Position numbers and translations under genes: made by a program. A stretch of 64,000 nucleotides of DNA from Acanthaster planci (Eukaryota > Echinodermata > Asteroidea > Valvatida > Acanthasteridae): positions 92,782-156,781 of the forward strand of contig NW_019091633.1 of assembly GCF_001949145.1 (NCBI RefSeq), in the 5' to 3' direction. Positions within the stretch are counted from its first letter, which is position 1. Each line of letters starts with the position of its first letter. Of this stretch, positions 11,488 through 21,970 are shown one piece after another. The notes beneath the pieces are model-generated. The model was given only the letters and a program-made list of their open reading frames with translations. It was not told where the DNA came from and ran no database searches.

Positions 11488-12522
11488 ATGCTTCGGCTAT
11501 CCAAGGGCATCTTGCAGATGAGGTGGAAGCATCCAGATGGTAGGCCACTGGTATGCAAGGTTGCGGTCCCCCGAGGGAAAGTACCTGACATCTTGAGGTT
11601 GGTGCATGACAATAGCATGTTGGGCCACTTGGGGATTGCCCGGACGGCGGATAGGCTGAGGCAGGCTCCCGTGTACTGGAAGGGGATGAGACGCCAGGCA
11701 GAAGAATGGCGCAAGAAGTGCCACAAGTGTGGAACCAAGAAACCTCCCCCACAACCCTTGAGGGTTCCTCTTCAGCAGTACCTGGTGGGGGCTCCTAGGG
11801 AACGCCTGGCCATCAACCTCACAGGCAGACTCCAAAGGAAAAGGACCAGGAATATGATCATAATGTTGGTGGCCGACTACTTCACCAAATGGGTAGAGAC
11901 ATTTCCTATTCCTGACCAGGCTGCTGAGACTGCTACCAAGGTGCTAGTTGAGAAGGTGATCAGCCGTTTCAGCACTCCCCAAGAAATCCACACAGATCAG
12001 GGGAAGGAGTTCACAGCCGGACTGTTCTGTGTCTGTAAGCTGCTTGGCATCCATAAAACTCGCACCACACCATTCCACCCTCGGTCAGATGGTATGGTGG
12101 AGCGCTTTTACTGCACAGTGAAGACAATGTTGAGCTTGTCCATCAGTGAGAATCGGGACGACTGGGATGAACATCTTCCTTTTGTCATGATGGCCTATCG
12201 CTTTTCCAGGCATGACAGCACAAAGCTTAGGCCCAACATGCTGATGCTTGGTTGGGAGGTGGGGCTCCCACTGTACACAGTGGTAGGCCAGCCCAAAGAG
12301 TCAATGGTGGGGGTTGAGGCACATGAATATGTCAGTGGGTTGAGAGAGAGGATGGAGCGTGCCCATGAGTTTGCCCATTGGCACTTACGGAAGGACCAAG
12401 AATACCAGAAGCATCAGTATGACCCAAGGGTCAGGTATGAACCAGTATGGTTGTACACCCTTCGAAGAAGATGGGTCATACACCCAAGCTGCAGTGTTGG
12501 TAGGACAACCCTTTTGTGGTGA
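11488..12522 (+). pseudogene. Ty3/gypsy integrase (element A)
   Basis: This is the longest intact piece of element A, 344 codons. The N-terminal zinc domain is complete: His (VHDNSMLGHLG supplies both His) and the pair CHKC. In the DDE core, the first Asp position reads INLTG, so Asp has become Asn. The second Asp is in HTDQGKEF and the Glu in DGMVERFY. The core continues with the WDEHLPFVMMAY helix. The C-terminal GPY/F-type domain starts (RYEPVWLY) but slips frame near 12465 before the stop. The family inserts retrotransposon DNA into chromosomes; this copy lacks a key catalytic residue. The listed start is an in-frame codon, not a true initiator: integrase is normally cut from Pol. Confidence 0.85.
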
Positions 12523-12610
12523 TAAAGATTAATTATGTTGTATACCAGATACAGAAGTCCCCTCGGGCCAAAGCCAAGGGGTCCACTTCAACCATCTGAA
12601 GCAATAACTT
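12523..12610 (+). pseudogene. frameshifted end of integrase GPY/F domain (element A)
   Basis: In the two other frames the expected end of the domain can be read: a VVIK-type strand, YQIQKSPRAKAKG near 12545-12580, and an HFN-like end. This shows the true Pol reading continued beyond 12522 before mutation. The sequence after 12610 is Glu/Pro-rich coding-like DNA. Confidence 0.55.
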
Positions 12611-13029
12611 GGTGAGGTGGAGATGGACTGGTGGAGACGAGTACCGCAGAAGCCATTTGAGGAGGGGGAGCAACCCCTGCCTTCTGCTGAGCAAGATGCT
12701 CCGTTACCACCTAAGACAACCAAACCAACACAGGAAGATACTCTAGCAGAGAGGGAACTCAGTAGTCAAAGACAGCTCAACTGCAGCTTTGGAGAAACAG
12801 ATGACAATGCCATCTGATACGCATTGGACGTCCCATCAGATCAGAGAAGTGTTGATGGACAGGAGTCCTGCACTAAGTCCAGTGGGACCATGGAGGACTC
12901 ACCTTTGGTCCAGAGCAGGCCTACTCCCTCAGATCCAGCAGAACCCCTATCCCCAGAGTAACCTGGGCAGGGCAGCAGATAGTTAATTGGAGGCAGTATC
13001 GACTGGGCCGAACTGACTCTTTTTTCCCC

Positions 13030-13736
13030 CACCTGCAGGATGCCTCCCCCTCTCCAATGTGCACACACTGCAGGAAGACCTTTTCCAAGAGGAGCAACCT
13101 CCGCAGACATTTTTGCACAGCTTGTGTGGCACTCCATGCGGAGTGCCCACACCCCTGTGAGAAAGGCAGTGGACGAAGGTTTTATGGTGCGAATGTAAGG
13201 GCCTGGCACCACAAGTATTGTCAAGGGGCACTGGTGGAGATGGTCTGTATGGAAGACAACACTCTCAACATCCAGGCAGTGATGAAGACTTGGATGCCAA
13301 CCAGGGGACCTGCAGCCATTCGGAGCAGGCCCCCATCCTCACATCATCAGGGGTGGAGAAACCTCCAGGCAAGGCACTCCAGATTCCTCTTCTTGCCGAA
13401 AGGGCTGCGAGTCTGCTGGCCCAGACACATTTACAAGGAAGTGACAAAATTTAGACCGGGACCACAAAGTACCTATGGAAACATGGCATGGGCAGAGGGC
13501 TCTTTCCTACCACGCAACCCCTTGGAAGCCCAGGTGTGCTGATAAGAGGACACCCAGACAGATCTCCCTGCACCTGTCACGCCCTGGAACGGGAGGCCTC
13601 TTGCACTGACCTTCTCTTTCTGGACAGAACTCAAGTGTCCCTGGATGCCACCAGAAGCCTCAAGTCACTGGTCCTGATGAAGGAAGCGTGCACCAATAAG
13701 GCGATTCGTCTGTGGGAGCACCTACGAGATGAGTAG
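13030..13736 (+). pseudogene. zinc-finger ORF downstream of integrase (element A)
   Basis: The frame around 13057-13542 encodes a C2HC-type finger, CTHCRKTFSKRSNLRRHFCT, with Cys-x2-Cys-x3-Phe-x5-Leu-x2-His spacing. About 25 residues later a worn second finger-like segment follows (FYGANVRAWHHKYC). A further open frame, 13488-13736, continues coding-like sequence to a stop at 13734-13736 and may be the shifted end of the same protein. C2H2 fingers after integrase are not standard for Ty3/gypsy. It could be a third ORF, a C-terminal extension of Pol, or captured host sequence. No separate promoter was seen. Confidence 0.55.
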
Positions 13737-13740
13737 AAGT

Positions 13741-14159
13741 TGGAAACCACGCATAGTGGGGTTGACACCGAGGGGCACCAGCTTTTGTGGACGCGTGTGG
13801 TCCGCAAAAATATGGTCCACATATACCCCAACTGTTCAGTAGTTTTATACTGCACTCCAGTTAGACTAACACCGCAAGATTGTGCATGCTATTGAAACTT
13901 CAACTTCCACAAGCCGTGAATTGACTTTCCTGTAAAATTTGGAAAAAAATACTTCTAATTCTAGTAATGCCATGCCAAGTGCAGACCTGCCACCTTTTAG
14001 AACCACAAAAGTGTATTCGGAGGTTCCAAAATGTGTATTTTTCAATAAAAATGTGTATTTTCCCAAACAAACAGTAAAGACAAGCAAGCTTACAAGTACC
14101 ATTGTGTGACTACATACTATTTGAACTTTAATACTTACTCATGCAGGCTTAAATGGCCC
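13741..14159. other. right flank of element A, no gene recognised
   Basis: An LTR was expected here, but no second copy was found to the left of the element. The minus ORF 13866-14102 lacks motifs and reads like chance. Confidence 0.4.
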
Positions 14160-14892
14160 TTATAATTTCCTGGTGTTGCTCACAGCAGTTGCTTTCTTGC
14201 ATTTACGCAACAGTTCATTTTGGTGTGCATGTTGCTGCCATGGCCTGGCTGTGGCTTGGGTGTATATTTTGTTTGTAAGAGAGTCTGACAGGACTGCAGT
14301 GCTGTGGGTTGCTTTCTTTAATTCAGCGATGTTGTAGTGTTTACTGCTTTTGATGTGGCGAGATACATCATAACTCCCACTATGTGCAATACTGCAGTCA
14401 CCGGTCATGCTATTTAGCGTCAACAAGCGTCAACGCATACAACTTAGTGTCAACAACTCGAAAGTACCCTCTAAAGATTTAAAAGTGGTTTTATCATAAT
14501 TTAGAGACTCTAAGACCTGCCACTGTGTAAAAGAAACATCAAATTCGCTTCCAGATTCACGCAGAAAAACGAAACTGTTTCGTGATATATGGAGGCCGCC
14601 ATCTTTCTTTACTCTACCGTCCACTTGAAAACAAGATGGCGACCGGTTGGGCTGCACGAGCAGGCCCGAATTGTCGCTCATATTTCCACACTCACATATA
14701 ATTTTCGATAACGCGATACATTGAATATGGTATGTAAGAGCCTTACTAATATTGTTAATATAAAATATTTGCATAAAAATGCTTGAATATTTTGTTGACG
14801 CTTTTTTGATACTTGTTGACGCTAAATAGCATGACCTGAAGTCAGAACTACACAAAGTGGAGCGAGCGTAATGTTCACCTCTTTGGGAATGT
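14160..14892 (-). pseudogene. hAT-like transposase zinc-finger fragment, split by a MITE
   Basis: On the minus strand the part left of the MITE (14160-14400) encodes SIAHSGSYDVSRHIKSSKHY and then about 50 more residues before a stop. The part right of it (14837-about 14892) encodes TLCSSDF. Removing the insert and one target copy gives a continuous frame across the break. The pattern Cys ... DFS-IAH-G--DV-RH--S-KH is typical of the BED-like N-terminal finger of hAT-family proteins. The Cys two residues before TLC appears lost to Ser. The rest of the transposase is missing. Confidence 0.55.
14393..14844 (+). mobile_element. MITE with 25-bp inverted ends and 8-bp target duplication
   Basis: The ends GGTCATGCTATTTAGCGTC (from 14403) and its complement (to 14836) form inverted repeats of about 25 bp. 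Direct repeats tgcagtca (14393-14400) and tgaagtca (14837-14844) flank a body of 14401-14836. The 8-bp duplication fits hAT-type insertion, and excising the insert restores the reading frame of the interrupted zinc-finger fragment. The body is non-coding. Near 14580-14650 it carries an inverted pair of gccgccatctt and aagatggcgac words, which resemble YY1 sites. Confidence 0.75.
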
Positions 14893-15398
14893 AATATGAA
14901 TTCAAATTTTTCCGTATATTCCCTTTTGAAAGATTGCTTCCATGTTTGGGTGTCTTTTTAGAAGTTAAAACCATCTTCATTCATGCAGTTTTACGATTAC
15001 GTTGGGAAAATTGTTTGCATGCACACGAACGTACACTCCACAGTGCATGCCGATTGGTTTTGGTTTGCGACATTCTGATTGGTTGATACGTGCACTACCA
15101 GGGGCATGTGTACATCATGTACCCCAATCACGAACATTCTACTTTACGAGTTCGCGATATCGAACCACGTGATATGTGGCTTAGGCTTGCTCGCAGCCAC
15201 TTAAGCTAGTTTAGCTTGGATTTCACACAGCGCCCTCTTTTTTCTTTCCGTGTCAAAATTATTGAAATCCATATTTTATGGTGATAAAAATGTACGGTTG
15301 TATTTTCATCAATTTTTCGCACAAAATATGCCGAAATTGTACTAGTTGGTAGGTCAGCAAGTAGAAAAATTCTGAATGCATTTTTCGAAAATCCCTAG
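14893..15398. other. no gene recognised
   Basis: AT-rich DNA with a short GC-richer patch at 15030-15200. No coding motif was seen. Confidence 0.4.
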
Positions 15399-15560
15399 TC
15401 ACCCAAGGCATAATTGTCATCCCATCCATTGTTGTTACACAAGGCATCACTTTCACCCCATCCATCTTTGTAACCCAAGCATTACTGTCACCTCATTGAT
15501 CCTGGTTACCCAAAGCATTACCGTCATCTAATCCATCTTTGTAATCTAAGGCATCACTCC
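15399..15560 (+). repeat. 36-bp tandem repeat, about 4.5 units
   Basis: A cacccaaggcat-like word recurs at about 15400, 15437, 15473, 15508 and 15544. Each unit continues with a gtcatccc-like word, then atccat and ttgt. It is a small diverged minisatellite just inside the intron beyond the 15682-15867 exon. Confidence 0.8.
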
Positions 15561-15681
15561 TCTCGCAAAAGGCAGACGAAATAAAAATGATATGCCAACA
15601 TGTTCCGTTGGTGTTCACAAATATGAATGAACATGAATATGTGCATGTAAGTATATACCACATGAAGATGTAAATACTTAC

Positions 15682-15867
15682 TTTCCATGACATGGGGGGG
15701 GCTTCTGTTAGATGAATCAAGCGTGTGGCATGTTGAACAGATGAAGCTAGGGCCAAGGCTAAACCATAGCTCATTAAAGATTCTTCTGGATGTAGGTAGT
15801 CATTCCACAATGACGTCAAAATAGCCATGTCATACCAGCGTGCACATTCAGTGATCAATGGTAAAGT
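15682..15867 (-). CDS. internal exon of unidentified host gene
   Basis: The exon is exactly 62 codons, open, phase 0 at both ends. The minus-strand acceptor is tttactgcaag just above 15867 and the donor is AAA|gtaagtatt just below 15682. The peptide contains TECARWYDMAILTSLWNDYL and a Leu/Ala-rich helix SYGLALALASS, as in helical-repeat scaffolds. It joins the 26949-27096 and 7195-7374 exons in frame. Its upstream intron is about 11 kb and holds several MITEs. Family unknown. Confidence 0.85.
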
Positions 15868-15947
15868 CTTGCAGTAAATAAAACAATGAAAAAAATGGAT
15901 GTTAATAGCTTAAATTATGTTTACAAGAATACCACAATTTCTTTGTG

Positions 15948-16583
15948 TCTGATTGATGTGTTCTGCATTAACCACTTCCTGCCGGGGACTCAGGGATCGG
16001 AGACGTATGGTTTATATGGGTGGCCGGGGTCTCCGAACTCGGACAAAGGAAACAGGGCCCTGTAACAAAAGACCGTACTACAAACAAAAGACCAGGCTGC
16101 TGGGCATTACCGACATTTTTCACTCTCAAAAGTGGTGATAATCCAGCCTTGTTTTGAAACCGCATAACAGGGTTTGGGGCATTGAGAGTGAGTGGATTAC
16201 CACCGGGGACAAAAGCGCTCCACCACAGCGATGAGCCACACAGAACCGCTGCATGCTAATCTGGCCCCTATTGAAAAGAGGTCAGCAGTGCACAAAGCCA
16301 GGCTCGTAAACAAAAGACAGTTATACAACATCGCACAATCCGGGCTCTGATTGCAAGGCTGCTGGCCTGGCTGAAATACTCGGGTGTCAATGAAGGTCAC
16401 CTGTCAACTTAGAGTAGTGCCTAAAGATTACTTGGTGCGGCTATGAATGACCGTTAAATGAAATGATGAATTTTTGAAGGATTTTGAAAATGGAAAAAAT
16501 GATAGTCATGCCGGCCCAGCATCATCAACATTGAAAAATGCCCCAGCATGAAGTGGTTAACACTGCATAACACATCAATCAGA
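15948..16583. repeat. outer palindrome around the piggyBac-like MITE
   Basis: The 20 bases left of the MITE (tctgattgatgtgttctgca, from 15948) are almost the complement of the bases right of it, which end at 16583; the right arm has three extra bases next to TTAA. The pre-insertion site was therefore a near-perfect inverted repeat centred on TTAA. The second copy of the MITE (50891-51478) lacks these arms, so they belong to the target and not to the element. Confidence 0.7.
15968..16560 (+). mobile_element. piggyBac-like MITE, 593 bp, copy 1
   Basis: The ends are TTAACCACTTCCTGCCGGGG on the left and the matching complement ending GAAGTGGTTAA on the right; TTAA at both borders acts as the target duplication. 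The whole body is repeated, at high similarity and in the same orientation, at 50891-51478. TTAA targeting and the CC(A/C)-T--CTGCCGG terminal pattern fit the piggyBac superfamily. Assignment is by inference because no transposase is present. The ORFs at 15953-16138 (plus) and 16197-16400 (minus) are by-products. Confidence 0.8.
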
Positions 16584-18037
16584 CTTAGTGCCACATTAAA
16601 GTAGAATGTGAGACAGTGGTGAAAATGTGAAGTTGCTTTTCAATTTAGCTTTCAAAAAGTTAAATAGGGTTCCCAGCATTTCATGAAGATAAATATTTAT
16701 GTATTTCCCACGAGTTTCTTCTGATGACATTTCAAATTCAAGGATAATTATTCAACCTATTTTCAGTCTGAAATGTCTTTAATGTTGTTGAAGGTGTGTC
16801 AGACATAAGTACAGGAGACTGACCACTTTCTCATTTGGGCCAAAAGAACTCTGAGACCTTTCCTTGATTTGAGGCATTTTGTTCCACGTCTCTAACGTTT
16901 CCTTGACAGGAAAAAAGGAAACTCATTTTCCAGTTTGCAGCTCCCCCTTATTTCAAACATGATTAGGTACCCTGAACATAGTAAAGAGAGAATTTAAAAT
17001 TGGCAGAAGATCCCTCAAAATCAGACATATGGCTATTTTTCGGTATATATTTGATTAAAGCATGCATTAGGAGCAGTGTTCTTAATTTTGATGTCTAATA
17101 ATCTCAACTACCGCTATTTTGGTCATGCAGGTTCCTACTCATACTGCCAACCACTCTGAATAGCTCAAGCCTTAAATACTTTGAATAGCCCCACGTCTGA
17201 ATTCACTTGAACAGCCCCCTGCTTTAGCTTTACAGATGCATGCAATTTATGTTCAAACAAAAGTTTGAGTTATTGTATTTTTAAATGTGTAGATCACAAA
17301 CAAAATTCACTACATTCTTTGGTAACCTTCATTCCATAAAAGAATGAACTTCTTCACTTCTGACATTCCACTTTGAACATGTACATATTCAAGTATATTG
17401 TGCATGTTCTGAAAGGCTATTGGGACATGTGTATTAGACTGTTTTTGTAAATAATGCTACCTCAAACTTGAGTCCTAATTTTAAAACTAGAGACTTAACC
17501 TGGAAGAAAATACCTTGGGGCATTAAATAAATGTAAGAAAACATGTTTATATCAGACTTTGTAAAGGCAAATTAAGCAAACATATCTGCCTCCATTATAT
17601 GTATTAACTTAACCCCAGAACTAAATGCACATTATGACGGAAATTTATGTGTGTTCACACACCATCCAGTGTCCAGTGGTTAAGAGAAGTTGTGATGCAA
17701 CTTTCAAATTTTAAAGTATACAGACAGAACAAATCTTCAAGGTATGGAGAGGGTTGTAATGGGAAAAATCCCCGCAACAGTGTGGAAAAAGCCCTGTGGA
17801 GAATACATGCCCAACTAGCATCTACATGTACTTCGCAAATTTCCTAGGCTACATGAAGCCATTCACTGAAGTTTGATCAACTGTTGTTTAACCTCTATCT
17901 ACCACAATGCACAGTGCCATGCTGCGTCTATCATCTCTCTTCTTTTTCATAGTGCACCATTCTCAGTCACATGTGTAACAAAAACTTGACATCTTATGAT
18001 TGACATCCTTCATTGGTCTCTGAAAATGGCTCATATG
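16584..18037. other. no gene recognised
   Basis: Intronic AT-rich DNA. The ORF 17647-17847 (plus) has no motif. Direct clues to other repeats were not found. Confidence 0.45.
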
Positions 18038-18039
18038 TA

Positions 18040-18888
18040 CAGTTAAACACGATTAACACGAGCACGCATGAGATGAAGATGGCGCTTAAGACGAGCATAT
18101 TTCTTCAGTCCGTTCAAAATACACACATTCCTATGAGAGAAAACTTACTTAATATGAGCTATCTTGAGATGAGAACACGGACAAGACTAGCACTTTTGTC
18201 TAACCAGCACTGTCAAAAACCAATTGAAAAGCATCTTGGCAATTTGCACTGCGGTTTTGCCATCGATGACCTGGCGACTCTGTTCCTTGTGCCACTAGAG
18301 GGGGCTTTATTCTAGACGACAATAGGTGTGGCGAGGTTATGGCATCAAAGGACTTTTGATCACAGTGGGTCTGGTCTGAAAGAAATGTTTGTTTAAGCCG
18401 AACATTAACATTTATGGATGAACCTGACTTGAAAATAGATCTCCTCCCGCCAGTTACAAACCAACAGAAATTCCCCAATTTCAACGCCCTCTTACGTCCG
18501 GTCTTTATATGAACTAGTTCTCAAGTTAATTAAACCTTTACTTCCGTGCAACGTCGGGAACCAGTTTCCAAGGAGTGCTTTATTGGGCCACACCACGTGC
18601 ACGCAGTGCTGGGCGGCCGGCCACTTACAACCCCTGTTCTTTGCTGTTGCGTCAAACAATTAGGCATATTCAAAATCATTGTTTTATTCATACGAATTAT
18701 ATTTATTAATATGATTTTAATATGATGTACATTGCTGTAGTGTACATGTATACCATTGCTTGCTGGTGCATGACGCCAGGCATGCACTCTATGAATGGGA
18801 TAAGTGTCAACACGTATAACACGAGGTTTACCACAAGATGAGGTTTTTTGGAGAGTCCCTTCAAGCTCGTATTAAGTGTGTTTGACTG
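18040..18888 (+). mobile_element. mariner/pogo-like MITE, about 850 bp
   Basis: The left end CAGTTAAACACGATTAACACG (18040) and the complement of the right end (CAGTCAAACACACTTAATAC, ending 18888) form imperfect inverted repeats of about 27 bp. TA lies on both sides (18038-18039 and 18889-18890), as expected for Tc1/mariner insertion. CAGT-AAAC starts resemble pogo/Tigger ends. Sub-terminal words also mirror one another weakly (gatgaagatggcgctta on the left; caagatgaggtttt on the right). No transposase is encoded. Confidence 0.65.
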
Positions 18889-19029
18889 TATTTCCATCAT
18901 ACCATTAATATTAATCTACTGACCACAGTTAAAAAGATTTGCTAGAAAATAACTTTTGGTACAAAAAACTGTAGAACAATATTGAAGGCATAATGGAAAT
19001 ATACAGGGGTCATTTTCAGAGGCAACATG

Positions 19030-20020
19030 GGAGGATATCAGTAATAGGATTTCCTAATGGTTTTGGCCACACGTAACCAAAAATGGACTAAGTGCTTTTG
19101 TGTCAGAGCCATAGTGGGGAGATAGGCACTAATTTGGTAAGTACGTGTGTTGTCTGGTTGACTCCTCCAACACTCCTGTGTGGGAGTGAGTTCATATTTT
19201 CCATATGGCATCATGGGAAAGATGTCATCAGTGCGGTCCTGTTCAAGATCTGACCGCAAAATGCATTTCAGATAGCAGGAAGAGAAGGTGGAGGCGTGCT
19301 GCCTTGCAGATCTCAGAAACTGCCCTTGAAATAGGCCTCTCAAGGCGGGCAAAGCACTGACATAATAGATGTATGCTCATATCTTTTGTTAACCTATCCA
19401 TCATAAGGAGATGGCCAGTCTGGGTTTGATGGTTGTGACTATCCAGGTGAATATGGTGTCCAATGCTGCTGATATTAGTCATTCCCAGACACAATTGGTA
19501 TGTAGCTCCTTTGAGTTCTTTTGTTTGAGAAAGGAAACACTTGTGGGTCTTCACTGGGCAATGAGAGCTTGTCTGTGGAGGCCTCTGAGATTCCACGGTT
19601 GGAACAATGATGTCTGGGGGTCAAATGTGAGAGTATAGTTCTTTGTCAAAACCTATAGCAGGGACAAGGTGTATCCAACTGGGTTCCCAGCAAATTTGTC
19701 CATCCTCAGTGGATAAAGCTTGAAATTCACTCCCTCAACCTTGGGGGAAGGCAAGTTTCATGTTGATGTGCATGGCAAATGATGCTTTGCTGATGGGCTC
19801 AAATGGAGCTTCACCAAACAACTGGAGGTCACTCATGAGAAATTTGTTCCAGAGGGTTAGGTGTCTTTGACGGTCTTGTGGACAATTGCAGATCCACAAG
19901 ACTGCTTTGGATTGTGCTCTGCAGCAACCCAAGTTAGTCTGTGTTTGGCTCTGCTGGCCACAGCTTCTCTGTGACTTGGCACTGTTAGAGGGTGTGGGAG
20001 TGGGGGGAGACTCCCCCATT
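19030..20020. other. unidentified coding-like region with few stops on both strands
   Basis: Minus frames 19038-19352, 19243-19596 and 19735-20019 follow each other with only short breaks. Plus frames 19411-19638 and 19886-20218 are also open. Base composition is near balanced, unlike the AT-rich surroundings. This suggests a degenerate protein-coding mobile sequence, but I could not recognise a domain on either strand, and no inverted or long terminal repeats were found. Confidence 0.35.
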
Positions 20021-21554
20021 GTCTCACATGTGCCACATCGAGAGAAGCAATTTCACAACTGGAGACTGATCACGAACCCAAGTGAATTAACACCCAACAG
20101 CACTGAGGAAATGGTGGAGCGTAAGCCGACAACTCCTGCCTACTTGGTATGTTCAGATAGCTCCCTGAGAGGGAATCCCTTTTCGATCCCTGAAAGGGAA
20201 TCCCTTTTCCCTACATAGTGCTGAAGAATAAGTCACATGACACCCTGGATAAGAATATGGTGGGAATGTTGACTATACTGCCTGGGATTTTCTCTTGTTC
20301 AATGCCAACTAGCATACCCTGTCAAGAAAAAGGCAAGCTACGAGAGGGCAAGGCAAGTGCCCCCCCCAGTAGATGCAAAGACTTGACCTTTCAACAATAT
20401 AATTGAAGGAAACACGATTGTACAAAATTAATGTGAAACTGAGAATGAGAATAAAGTGATCACACCAAAGGAATGTGGAAGGAATGTATAGTATTCCCAT
20501 TGTGTTTACGGGTAGTGAAACCCTAATTATATTATTATTCTGCTAAATCTGGTTTAAGAAATGAGCGTGTTTCCGTATAAAAATCGAAATACGGGGGTAT
20601 TTACAAGTGGGAAGGCGGTCTCTATCTGTCGGGTCAACCAGCTATTAAAAATGATCATGATCTTTCACCCTGCCTGGAAGACGATATCCGCGGTGGACAT
20701 TGAGGTGTGGTACAGCCTACCATGGAATGAAGTATTCTCATTTAGTGGAACCTCATAAGAAATGTGCATTTGTAAATGGACATGTCCCCGTACTAAAATT
20801 GAAATATTTATAACGTGCTGGGAATCTCCGAGTGATCAGTCCAGAAGGCATCAAGTTCCACTGATATTGTTATCAGGGCCGAGGCCTAACTGATTTTAGG
20901 GCGGCGGGTGTTGGCCATCAAATTGTGACCCTTATTGTGAATGAGTTCACGGAACCAAAATAAGTTTACAAAAAGTTTGGCTTGTCTTGGGGTCCAACAG
21001 GGAAAGAGTTCCTAATATACGGAGGTTACTCAACTCCATGTCTCGCACCCATGGGACTGGTCTGAAAAATTCTAATTGTTTTCAAATGAAATTTTAACTG
21101 CCCTAAAATAGCATTTCGGAATATTTTTGCTTTCTGTGCGCAAATAGGGTACTACAGAGGAGAACTAGTGACCTCAGCTCTGTGTATGAAAATCTTTAAG
21201 AATATAGTCATGAAAAGTAGAATGTTTTGGGTGAAGAAACTTTACAGAAATATGCAATACCTTGGTCTATATAAATGAGTATGTAAACTTTGTTAGGCAA
21301 ACTTCTCCTTTCATGAAATCTGAAAGAGAGCGCTGTTCCTTGAAAATCTACTCAGCTGTAGTAAAATTTTATGTAATGTCTCGTTTGCTTCATGAAAACA
21401 ATTGCAATTCAAATTGTTTTTCGTTCAGCAACAGGTTATTTCTGATGAGCGCGATCAGTCGCAGATTTTTCCACAATGTTGCCATCAGCTAATTGCTTTT
21501 TGATTCTTCGCGTTTGTAGAGAATTGTTTTCAAAAAGAGAAGCAAAGTCGGAGC
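20021..21554. other. no gene recognised
   Basis: The stretch holds a short duplicated word, agggaatcccttttc, at about 20170 and 20195. Otherwise it is plain AT-rich DNA. Confidence 0.4.
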
Positions 21555-21745
21555 TTGTGTTCAACATACCGGAAACCGACAGCCCAACGCGCCAGCGCCC
21601 CCTTGCAGATATCATCCGTGTACATAAAACAGTCGTTGCATATACAACTACGTGAGCGTGGGATTTCCATTCAGCGCGGCGCGCAACGTCAGAGCCTGAA
21701 TAGACACGCACACATAGGCCTACATGCACTGTGGTATCCATGCCG

Positions 21746-21961
21746 GAGAAAGTATTGACAATGGCACAATTGTCTCAATTGTGGGTTGAACTAAAAAGAG
21801 GCCAAAAAAATCCATGTTTTATTTGTTCAGTTTCCAAAATGGCCCAGAGAAGATATGACGACTGTGAGAAAAAATGTAAGATCAGGACCAGTCTGGTTGC
21901 TTTGCTGGGGGAAGCCGATTCAAGTCCCCATCCGATTGCATATGTGCGCTGCATGCAGTAA
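21746..21961 (+). CDS. possible first coding exon with a Cys-pair motif
   Basis: The open frame ends at 21961. Plausible ATGs lie at 21740 and 21761. It encodes MAQLSQLWVELKRGQKNPCF, a CFIC pair and a basic segment to YVRCM. The upstream 21560-21720 stretch is GC- and CpG-richer than its surroundings, as in a promoter or 5' UTR. The last codons overlap a donor-like GCA|gtaatatt, so splicing past the stop is conceivable. The fold is not recognised; it could be host or transposon. Confidence 0.35.
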   Translation, partial: EKVLTMAQLSQLWVELKRGQKNPCFICSVSKMAQRRYDDCEKKCKIRTSLVALLGEADSSPHPIAYVRCMQ

Positions 21962-21970
21962 TATTCAGAA

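Larger units (their letters stand above)
7780..13740 (+). mobile_element. degenerate Ty3/gypsy retrotransposon A
   Basis: The order is that of a Ty3/gypsy element: Gag with a CCHC knuckle, then reverse transcriptase, RNase H, integrase, a GPY/F-type tail, and an unusual zinc-finger ORF. It sits as a plus-strand insertion in the intron between the 15682 and 7195 exons, so it is antisense to the host gene. It is decayed: many frameshifts and stops; the RT box reads YLDY; the first integrase Asp is Asn; and the protease-to-RT segment looks shortened. No LTR pair was recognised, so both ends are approximate. Confidence 0.85.

Noticed and set aside
11318-11835. Long minus frames opposite the gypsy integrase
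   Set aside because: Antisense shadows of well-identified integrase sequence.
7780-13740. Search for flanking LTRs of gypsy element A
   Set aside because: No direct repeat pair was found between 7375-7780 and 13740-14160, so no LTR is annotated.
17611-17681. TTAACC ... GGTTAA pair considered as another miniature piggyBac-like element
   Set aside because: Similarity of the two ends stops after about eight bases, which is within chance.
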